A DNA stretch of 64,000 nt, from assembly GCA_019188255.1 (NCBI GenBank), contig JAETXT010000004.1:5332001-5396000 (forward strand), given 5' to 3'. Source of the DNA: Verticillium longisporum. Lineage: Eukaryota > Ascomycota > Sordariomycetes > Glomerellales > Plectosphaerellaceae. The notes beneath the pieces are model-generated. The model worked only from the letters and a program-made list of their open reading frames with translations, was not told the DNA's origin and did no database searches. The position numbers and the translations under genes are program-made. Position 1 is the first letter of the stretch, and each line of letters begins with the position of its first letter. Shown here one piece after another: positions 55,670 through 64,000 of this stretch.

Positions 55670-56676
55670 TTACTTTGCTTCATTCTCTTTGCCCTCGGCG
55701 GTGAGTATTCTTTCCTTGGGCCTTCGGTTGAGTGTCAGGGTCGGAACGCCCTGGCGAAGGACATGGAACGATGTTCCCTCTCGGAGCACATCGGCGTGCT
55801 TCTGTAACGCGTCCTCTCTGACAACGAGCTCGAAATTGGCCAGGAAGCAGAAGCTGATTTCCAATCGGGCCAATTCAACTTCGCTGACGCCACCAACCTT
55901 GGCCATCTTGCCGTGCGCATAGCTGAGGTCTTCGAGCGCCTTCATGGCGACGCGCAATCCCGCGAGAACTAACCTGTGGCAATTCCTTCGTGTCACAGGT
56001 ATCGCTCGTTCATCGACCGCGAGGCGATGGATGTAAAGGCTTGTAGCCAGGTACACCGCGGTACTCATGGGACAAAACCGGTGTAAACGAGCAAGATAGT
56101 CCTCGATGCTGATCGGTGGCGGTTTTTGGAATAAAACTTTCGCGTAATGGCGCCGTGCTGGAGGTTCAATGGCTGTGAATTCTCGCCGATTATGATGTAC
56201 GGCTCATGCTGCTGCTGGCCGTGAGGCGATGGAGTGGAGCTTGGCCGAAGGTGAACACCGTCAATCGGCTGCGGCGCCGAAGTCTCTTCACGAGCCGCGA
56301 GGGCAGCAGCCTCGGCCTGCTGGCGCATGCGTAGCAGATTCTTCTCCGAATTTGACCGTATGATGCTGTCTTTTTCGAACTGAATGCCTCGCATGTGAGG
56401 CAGAGTCGGACTCGTGGGGGGTGGGGTAGGCGGGATATCGCCAGTTATGCGCGTTAGAGCCTCGACGCCGGAACTAAGCAGCTTCATGGCTGATCTCGGT
56501 GAGATTTTGAATATATTATCGTGTAGCGGCGGCGGCGATCGTGGATTGTCATCCTCGTGGTCCCCTGTCAGAAGACTGGGATCGGAGGCAGGGTTCGGCG
56601 GGGGAGGGAGCTCGGGGACGTCGCTCGAACCAGAGTCGCACGATGCTTCGGGGACCGCGTCACCGTGGGAGGACAT
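55670..56676 (-). CDS. Pho80-type (Pho85-class) cyclin, frame break in A-run
   Basis: The combined product would be about 335 aa. The N-terminal 170 residues are Pro/Ser-rich and disordered. The cyclin box reads AITRKFYSK, then PPPISIEDYLARLHRFCP and MSTAVYLATSLYIHRLA, VTRRNCHRLVLAGLRVAMK and YAHGKMAKVGGVSEVELARLEISFCFLANFEL, closely matching Pho80-like cyclins that bind a Pho85-type CDK in phosphate and nutrient signalling. The first frame (from the ATG at 56676) and the second are joined only if the run of five A (T on the plus strand, 56124-56128) had one more base. As written, the first frame stops at 56065 and lacks most of the cyclin box. A sequencing indel is likely because conservation is tight on both sides. 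Confidence 0.8.
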
Positions 56677-59038
56677 GCTGGGCGGATCTATCCTGCAGGT
56701 GCGCTTGCTGGCGGCTGAAGACGAGCCCAAGGAAGCTCGTTGATATGGTTGATGATGGCACGGAAGGAGGCAGCGGTCATGTTCTCAAGCTCAAGCTCGG
56801 CTCAGGCTTGCCAGGCTGCCGTCTGTCGGTCTCGTGCGCGTGCCTCGGTCTGATTTGCGGGGATGTTGTTCAGAAAAAGTGATTCCGGATGGCTCAGACA
56901 TGCGCTGGCTCGTAGAAGCGTGGCAAAAAGGTCAGACGCTGCAATGGCGACAAACTCAGCTGCGACGAGCAGAAAGAGGCGACGACGTTTTCCGAGGATA
57001 GTGGTGTGAAGTGGAACGTTCTTATGGCAGAGAACGGCTAATGGCGTGGTTAAAAATGCTGTAGTAGTGAGAAGATAAGGCCCGGGTCAGTGGAGCTCTT
57101 GGTGTATGTGGTCGTCCTTGCGGCGGTTACAGGCTTCTCGCAGGCTGGTCTCGACCGTCTTGCATGCCAGGGCTGGCGTGGTGGGGGGCGCGGCTTGAAT
57201 GAAGTCGGCTGTCCGTGGGTCGAGCGAGCTTGTGCGGGGCTACGATCAGCTGCAAGTTCTCTCGGGGTTGTGTTGATCCCCCAATTTCCCCCTCATGGCA
57301 GACATTGAAAAAAGGCAATTCAACTCAAGGTGCACATACAAGATGGTGGGCCTGTGGCAAAGATCCGCAGATGGGAACTGATCGGCAACGGCGGTGGGCG
57401 GAAGAGCACCAGACGGTTACGCCGCTGCAGGCCAGGTGCACAGGTGCAGAGGTGCCGCGCAGATGCAAGCCGGGAGGCGTTGGCAAAAGGCCTTGAGGCG
57501 AGGTCTCGAACCAAGCCGAGCAAACGCGTGAGGGGACGAATGTTGGCGTATGGTGGGAGAGCGGGCGGGGTGGCGGCATACGCGAATAATAGTCCTTTGA
57601 TAACCGAAACGTTGTCGCCTGCCCGGCTGTTCATTCAACAGGCACTGATGACAATAGATTGCGATAGATTGCCTACTCTGATCGATGTGGTACCAGAAGC
57701 CGTGTGATTGCTAGACGTAGAATGTTGATTTGCGACAATAGAAAGAGAGCTCCGTTCGGGTTTCGTTCTTGTCAATCGAAATGTCGTGTGGTCCGATCAG
57801 GTCGTTTGACTGATCGCCATATCGGTATCGCCGCTCAGTAGGCAAGGCAGGTTGGTGAGATGCAGGAACCACAACAAAAGGCGTGGCGAATGCTGTCGAT
57901 CACCGGCCAAGGGTCGTAAAGGTAGCATGCAAAGTGCCCCCAGGGCAGCGAGCGCTACGATGACAGGTGAATAGCGGAGTCCGTGTCGGGATGGATCGTT
58001 GAGGGCCTCTCTGTTGAGCGTCGAAGGAAGAGATGGCGATGTTGGCTGGTTTCATAGGAGAAAGAGCAGCAGGACGAGGCCTGATTCAGATGGAAGAGGG
58101 GAAAGACCGAGGCCCTAATCTCTTATTTAATGTGATTGCCCGTCCTCCCCTCCCAGCAGCCTAAGATGATGGTGCCGTTGGCGTGCTGGCAGGGAAAGAA
58201 GGCCCGGTGACCGTTTTGCTCCTTCCTGCCTGGACCTTCCTCGTTTTCCTCGTGCTCCTACGGCTCCAACGAGCCTCCCCTCCCCTCCCCACTCTCCACT
58301 CCCCACTCCCCCGAATTGAACAGCGGTAGTGCTCCGAATATGTCCCTAACGTGCCCCTCTCCCATGGCGCGCTTTCCCACTGTTCCATGCCCACGTCGCT
58401 TGACACCGAACGTTATGGCGGGGCACCAGGGTTCAGAAGGACCACAGGCCTACAGGGGCCATGCCAGGCCTACAGGGGCCATGCCATGCCTACAGGGACC
58501 AAGCCTCTGACTTCGGACGAGTCCATGCGGCTGTTTCTCTCGCCGCCCCCCGAATGCTCGCGAAAAATGTAGCTCACAACCATTTCTCCTACTCCGCCAG
58601 TCTCGAACACATTCCAAAAGGCATAAGCAGCGAGCAAGATGGATGGGGCTTTGAACTGCAGATACGAGTTGTGCAGCTGTCAACCTCGTCCTCGGGTTCG
58701 ACCTGCCCCTCCTCGTGTCGTCTGCGCACAAGGTCACGATGTCCCTCGAACACGGCCTGTCAGACTGGGTCTAGACACGTCGGATGCGAGTCGACGTGGC
58801 TCGCACCTCAGGCTGGCGCCACGATGGGTCAGAAACGGCGCGGCGCCAGGTTCCCGTCGGTAGGTACCTGCTGTACACACATACATGGCATGCATGTGCG
58901 TGCCCACACTCAGCAAGGCGCAAACAAAACATTTTTGTGTCCGCTTCATGAACGGCATACATGTACGGCAGTATTGGGCCCGAAACCCCTCTTCGCATGG
59001 TGACAATCGTCGCTCTCATGCGGCTTTTGCTCGTCCGC
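56677..59038. other. Long upstream region of cyclin gene
   Basis: About 2.4 kb without a supported gene. Long leaders are common for regulatory genes of filamentous fungi. A 20-bp tandem repeat lies at 58446-58505. Frames in 57.1-57.7 kb are short and lack family features. Confidence 0.3.
58446..58505. repeat. Three tandem copies of a 20-bp unit
   Basis: AGGCCTACAGGGGCCATGCC at 58446-58465 and 58466-58485, with a diverged third copy at 58486-58505. Intergenic; function unknown. Confidence 0.85.
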
Positions 59039-61231
59039 TCAACAGCCACTCGTAACCTTAACGTCGAGGACAGCCGATTGTCCTCCCTGGACTGTTTCAA
59101 TCGCCTTCTTCAACATGCCCTCGAGTTCCTCCACATGGCCCACCCTCGCAGCCATCAGGTCACCACCCGCCGCTGCCTTGGCAATGCCTGCATAGTCAGG
59201 CGATGGGTCAAAGGAAATGTTGATCTCCTCATTCGAGGCCTTAGCGCCAGCGCCGTCGGGATGAACGAGCAGAAGCGACCGCCGTGGTGCGTTCCAACCT
59301 GTCACTGCGTCAGTTCCTGCATCTCGGCTCCCACTAGCCTTATCGCACTCACCTTTGTTGTTCAAGACGATGGTCAAGATTGGAATGTTGTACCGCTTCG
59401 CAATCCAGTAAACGCTTCCTGGGACCGAGAACAAGAAGGTACCGTCGCCCACGACCTGGACCACAAACTTGCCCTTGCCGCCGTTCTCGGCGTCACTCGC
59501 CAGCTTGATGCCCAGCGCTCCTCCGCCGGACCATCCTAGACCGCCGCCGCCGCAGTTGATCCACGACCCAGGGTGTACTGGCTGAATGTTGTCATGCACA
59601 AAGCCAGTGTTGGTCACCGCTTCGATCGCCCAAATGGTGTCGTCGGGGCAGAGACGGCGTAGCTCTCGGCAGAGGTGGCCAGTGCCGAACTCTCCATCCT
59701 CCGAGGGCTTCGTCTTTGCCTGAATCGTGGCTAGCCGTCGCTCGTAAGATTCCTGCAACTGCATACCACGGGCCTCGGCTTCCTTGGTGTTGAGCAGAGA
59801 CGCCAATTTGTCTGACTTGAGCTGGTCTGTGATTTGACCAACGGCGGCCAGGCTGTCTGCGCGGTACCTCGACTCGGCCTTGATGTAGAAAACAGGCATT
59901 TGCTGTTTCAACGGATCAACATCAACGTGGAAAACCCTCGCATCTTTGCGCGGGTGACACAGCGTGTTGACCCAAGGCACGTCGCAGTTCAGGACAAGTA
60001 TGACATCGGCCGTCGTGATTGCCTCGTCGGATCCAAACCTGAGGCCGAGCCACGCGGGATGGTCTGCAGGGAAACACATGTCGCTTCCGCCGGTGTCCAG
60101 AACTCGCAGACCCTTGACTGCATTGGCCAGCTCGACCAGTGCGCCGGGGAACTTGTGATCCCTGCCGCCGTAGCCTGTGATAATTAGCGGTTCCTTGGCG
60201 CCGGCCAGCGCTTCGGCAATCTTGTCCACGGCCTTTGACGGCAGGCCGCCGAGCTCAACTGGATCCCATTCTTCCTGTGGGATGGAATACGGCACAATTT
60301 CAGCCTCCATGACTTCCCTGGCGCCGCAGAGATATACCGGCCCCTGAGGGTCCGACTTGGAGAATTGCAGAGCGCGGTTCACCATTTGTTTCACATTGGT
60401 GCCAGTCTTGACCTCGCCCGAGTAGCGACAGTACTGCGCGAGAATCTGCTTTTGATCGGGCACATCCTGGATCCAATGGATATCTTGCCGTTGTCAGCCT
60501 CAATCCCACGTTATCTGCAGGGGAAATTGGCGCACATACACTCGGTCCGACTGCCTCGGAGCTCGCCCTCCAAGGTAAATGGAGAGAGACCAGCGAAAAC
60601 AAAGACTGGCGCTCGGCCCGTGGAAGAGTTGTGCACAGCAGCGCCGAGGCCCTGAGTTCCGACATCAACGTGGACAATAACACATTGAGGTTTGCCCGTC
60701 AGCCTGGCATAGTCGTCGGCCATGGACATGGCCACCATCTTGACCGCGTGTTAGTGCGACACGGCGCTGATTAGAATGCCGGCAGCATGGATGACCCACC
60801 TCATTGGGACAGGTAATCATGCGCGGGAACCGGCCCTTTTTCTCGCGTTGGCCTTTCACCATGGCTTCAATGATGCTTGGGTGATCGGAGCCTAGGTTCA
60901 CAAAACAATGTGTGACACCTGCATCCCAGAGCGCTTCGAAGAAGGCAAAAGAAGCAGTGTACATGGCGGCTGGTGCTGTCGAGGCATAGTTCCTGAACTG
61001 CTCGACCGCAAAACGCCTGGTATTATCCTCCCTCACGAGGATGCCGCGCTGTAGGGGTGCTGGTATGGAGGAAGGTGCCAAGTGACGGGATCCAGATCGT
61101 GAAGTCGATCGGGTGGCGGAGGTCGATGCACACTTGATAGACCCTCCGCCGAAACTCCGCCCAGCGCCCGCCGGCGAGGGCCTTGACAGGCTGCGCAGGA
61201 CGGACCCGCGGGGTAAGGGTCGGAAGGGCAT
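59039..61231 (-). CDS. ThDP-dependent acetolactate-synthase-like enzyme, probably mitochondrial
   Basis: Four exons (61231-60800, 60738-60540, 60483-59353, 59298-59039) encode 673 aa. An Arg/Ser-rich N-terminus of about 85 residues looks like a mitochondrial presequence. The PYR domain contains CPNE-MVAMSMADDYAR with the catalytic Glu; the central domain has PLIITGYGGRDHKFPGAL; the PP domain carries the thiamine-diphosphate motif VVGDGTFLFSVPGSVYW through LTIVLNNKGWNAPRRS. It resembles fungal proteins annotated as acetolactate synthase-like, but the ILV2-type motif differs, so it is probably a related carboligase or decarboxylase of unknown substrate. The last intron (59352-59299) is 54 nt, a multiple of three without a stop. 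Confidence 0.87.
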
Positions 61232-62289
61232 AGCTTTAGTTGTCCGATAGGGCCATGTGCAGCCAGCACCTTACGGATACGGAACGCGGTGTGGGGGTTG
61301 AGGGAACAAACGGGGGTGGGAGGGAGGGAAGTGAAGCATGTGCCTGGTGGCTTGATGTCTTGATGTCTTGGCACGAGGGGGCTTTCTCTCAGAGGGTCAA
61401 CTGTACGGACGAACTCGGTGACGCTTCGGTGGACTTTCGAAGATCGTGACGTAGAGCCCAGAACCTGTAGGTAGGGGATTGAGGGAAAGGAAAGTAAGAA
61501 TTGCGATCAACCAAGGACGCCAGGCCAACTTATACGACCGGCGGGCAGGTCCGATGAAACATCCGAGACGGAAGGCGCAGGGCGCGGATTCGCGCGGGGG
61601 CACAAAGACTGGCAATGGGTCATTGCCTTGAATAGAACGCAACGTCAGTGGCAGGCACGGGACCTTGAAGCTCGGAACGTTCCTTCTTCCCCAGCTTTTG
61701 GATCTTTGGGCGGGGAACGGCAAACCCCCGCGTTGGCTGGAGGGGGCACGGATGACCTGTTTTGGGCATCACCCACCGCTTGGAATCGGCCACAGTCAAT
61801 GACCTGGTACGACGTACTCGGCGGGGGATGTGTACAGTGAGATGGTTGCCTGCCGACCGTAGACTGCATCGCCATGTAGCCTATCTATTTTGTCCTTCTT
61901 GTCTCTTCTCTTGGACCCCCATTATGCCATGCCTCTCGTTTTTGCTCGTACCTTGGCCCCCAAAAATGGGTGCTGCCCGTGACACTGCCGTGAGCCGAGA
62001 CTTGCCGGCAAGCAGCAGATCACTCAACGCCTCTTCCCCTAGGTGGGACGAGATGCCCAACGTCCACTTTGTCGCTTCGAAGCCACTTGTGCGGGAATGC
62101 AATGAGAGCCAGTTTTTGTTCTAGCTTGACCGACTCATTATAGAGACGGCTGTGGCGTGTTCAATTTGATGCTGGGACTTGAGAGATTAGGTCGGACGGA
62201 TGCTGATTGACAGGTACACGTCTAACAAAGGTAGCCTCGAGATGGCCTCTGATATCAGGACATGAGTTCGTCCAGCCTCGGAGTTCAGT
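61232..62289. other. Intergenic region before second 5S rRNA
   Basis: No gene is supported in about 1 kb between the ThDP enzyme start and the 5S gene. Confidence 0.3.
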
Positions 62290-62408
62290 ACATACGACCA
62301 TACCTACTGGAGAACTCGGGATCCCGTCCGCTCTCCCATAGATAAGCCAGTAAGGGTCGGACTAGTAGTTGGGTGGGTGACCACCAGCGAATCCCTGATG
62401 TTGTATGT
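62290..62408 (+). rRNA. 5S rRNA, copy 2
   Basis: 119 nt identical to 24832-24950, followed by a T-run as pol III terminator. The flanks of the two copies are unrelated, which is usual for dispersed fungal 5S genes kept alike by concerted evolution or retroposition. Confidence 0.96.
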
Positions 62409-62847
62409 TTTTGATTTTATTTTTGGTGGTGAGTTTACTTAAGGTTGTTGGTGGGAAAAGGGGCGCCGGAACTCGTGGTGGTGGTGCTTGGCTTGAGTTT
62501 TGAATCCGCAGTTTGTAATTCTTGATGTGGTAAGGGAGCTTTGTATTGAGCTTTCATACTTTTCTCGTTTATGCATAGCTTAGCAGCAGCCCTGCCACCT
62601 CTTATTTCCCCGCTGGCAGCCTTTCTTCAGCGATTTGCCTCTCTCTACCTTGCAAATCGATCAGAGTGCAATCCATCTTTTCGCCTGCCATATGCTATGA
62701 TTACGTCTAGTCAGGCCCCGAGCTCCGCTCCAGCAGTGCAGCGTCGTTTTCATGTTCTGTTGTACAGGTTCCCCAGCCATAGACAGCCCCGCAGTATACA
62801 CTTTTCGTACATTTCCTCTCCGCCGCCGATCTCCGAGCACCAGGTTC
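62409..62847. other. Intergenic region between 5S rRNA and BolA gene
   Basis: Contains the 5S terminator and the 3' region of the BolA gene. Nothing else is supported. Confidence 0.3.
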
Positions 62848-63300
62848 CTACGGCGCCTTGGTCCGCAGCTGCACGCCGTGCCACTGCTTCACCTTGTCGC
62901 CCAGCGCCTTGTTCACCATCCTCTGCTGCTTGAGCATGTTGGCGCCGCGGAAGTGCGCCGACGTGATGTCGATCGAGTACATGGAGCCGCATCCGCCGGA
63001 GACGTCGCGAACGTTGAGCTCGAGGGGCGCAAACTCGGCTACGAGCGTGTCCCAGATCCAGGCCTCGGCCTCGTCGAGGTAGTCGGGCTTCTCGAGTGCC
63101 GGCGGCGCGGCAGCGGCAGCGCTGGCTTGGGAGTAGTGACGAGCCTGGGGCGCGAGGCGGGCGGGCTGTCTTTGGGCGGTGCGGAGGACTTGCGACTGGG
63201 AGACTGTTGGGAGAACGCGGAACGAGGGTGCGGCGCGGAGGATGTGGGACGGCGAGGGCTTTGTGTGCGCCAGGGCGCGTTGGCAGAGGCGGCAGATCAT
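62848..63300 (-). CDS. bol3: Mitochondrial BolA-like protein (Bol3/BOLA3 type)
   Basis: A single-exon gene of 150 aa. The N-terminal 55 residues are rich in Arg/Ser/Ala with few acids (MICRLCQRALAHTKPSPSHI, ending near ARHYSQ), a typical mitochondrial targeting signal. The BolA domain (about 75-150) contains GGCGSMYSIDITSAHFRG with the Cys that distinguishes Bol3/BOLA3, then MLKQQRMVNKALGDKVKQWHGVQL with the invariant HG motif used for iron-sulphur ligation with a monothiol glutaredoxin. The likely role is late transfer of [4Fe-4S] clusters to mitochondrial client proteins, known for the family. Length is close to that of family members. Confidence 0.88.
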   Translation of the reverse strand: MICRLCQRALAHTKPSPSHILRAAPSFRVLPTVSQSQVLRTAQRQPARLAPQARHYSQASAAAAAPPALEKPDYLDEAEAWIWDTLVAEFAPLELNVRDVSGGCGSMYSIDITSAHFRGANMLKQQRMVNKALGDKVKQWHGVQLRTKAP

Positions 63301-64000
63301 GTTGAGTCTGAATGTGGTTGGCGTTCAGTGGGAGGTGGGATATCGTGATGGGAGGCGCTGGGGTGATGCAGGTTGTTGGAATCGTGGCGTGAGGTACGGG
63401 CAGTAGGTCGCTTTCGGGAAGCTTCAGGCGCTGCAAGACCAATTGCGAGAATCTCTTTGCTCTGCCCTGCCCGGCTGACGTCAAATGAGTGAGCTCCAAT
63501 TGTTCAGCAGCCGACGGCCAAGCCGAGCTTGAGCCGACCTGAAGGGGCAGCGCTGACTCAGCGAACGAAGCCCCCCGTAAACTCGATGGCCTCCCTCACT
63601 GCAATGCAGCTTCAACCCCGACTTTTGTACAAACTCCACTTCAAGAACAGGAGGACCTCATCTCATTTCTTCCGTAAGGTAGCCAGGTCTTCATATTTCC
63701 GTCCGGCTTCTAATGCTGACTTTCTCCTGAGCCCGAACTCGGCCACTCAGCGTCGAGCCTTCGTACCCCAGGACCCGCCCCCGTCAGACGCGGGGCCTGG
63801 ATCGGCAATCCCCCGCAGTGCATCTTGCTGGGGTTGCTTCATCGTCTGTCTTTCCGTGTTATTGAGACCCCGGTCGTGGGAAATTCCTCCAATCACCTTG
63901 ACATGGACGACATAGACCGCTAGACATGATGCCTACCCTTCGATATCAAATAGGCGGACCAAAGGAGAATGCAAGGCAGGGCTCGGGGTATATGAGCAGT
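63301..64000. other. Intergenic region at window end
   Basis: Promoter of the BolA gene and further sequence without a supported gene; the next gene lies outside the window. Confidence 0.3.

Noticed and set aside
1..64000. CRISPR arrays, bacterial operons, riboswitches
   Set aside because: The window is eukaryotic; no regularly spaced repeats or such structures were seen.

Overview
The window is nuclear DNA of a filamentous ascomycete (Pezizomycotina, most likely a plant-associated Sordariomycete). Evidence: many short introns (about 50-70 nt) with GTRNGT donors; two dispersed, identical 5S rRNA genes; secreted plant-polysaccharide hydrolases; a PTH11-type membrane protein; and AT-rich islands almost free of CpA/TpG, the signature of repeat-induced point mutation (RIP). 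All gene models are hand-spliced from the sequence.

Layout. 1-1956: RIP-degraded island that truncates an MFS sugar-transporter gene (1957-2282, -). 2.3-10.3 kb: transporter stub, GH79 glucuronidase and GH78 rhamnosidase, together resembling a small glycan-utilisation cluster; an intact 1.86-kb pogo/Fot1-type transposon sits inside intron 1 of GH79. 10.3-15.0 kb: long non-coding stretch upstream of a secreted DUF1996 protein (15061-16659). 17.9-21.0 kb: RIP-degraded hAT-like element. 21.3-24.9 kb: NSUN5/Rcm1-type rRNA methyltransferase, a small secreted Cys protein, 5S rRNA. 26-29.5 kb: divergent GH43 pair (endo-arabinanase and a second GH43). 30.4-36.8 kb: membrane acyltransferase-3 and secreted haem peroxidase. 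39.0-42.8 kb: RIP-degraded Ty3/gypsy relic abutting a second pogo-type element with a frameshifted transposase. 43.4-48.4 kb: PTH11-like receptor and secreted carboxylesterase. 48.7-55.2 kb: three RING-like proteins and a BTB/POZ protein, a possible ubiquitin-related group. 55.7-63.3 kb: Pho80-type cyclin, ThDP-dependent acetolactate-synthase-like enzyme, second 5S copy, mitochondrial BolA protein.

How things connect. The transporter stub, GH79 and GH78 suggest uptake and stepwise trimming of rhamnose-glucuronate capped glycans; the GH43 pair suggests arabinan breakdown. The transposons record a time order: hAT and gypsy copies were destroyed by RIP, while both pogo-type copies escaped it and therefore look younger. 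Several single-base homopolymer shifts in otherwise well-conserved genes (Rcm1, Pho80-like cyclin, transposase 2) raise the possibility of sequencing indels, so those lesions should be treated cautiously.
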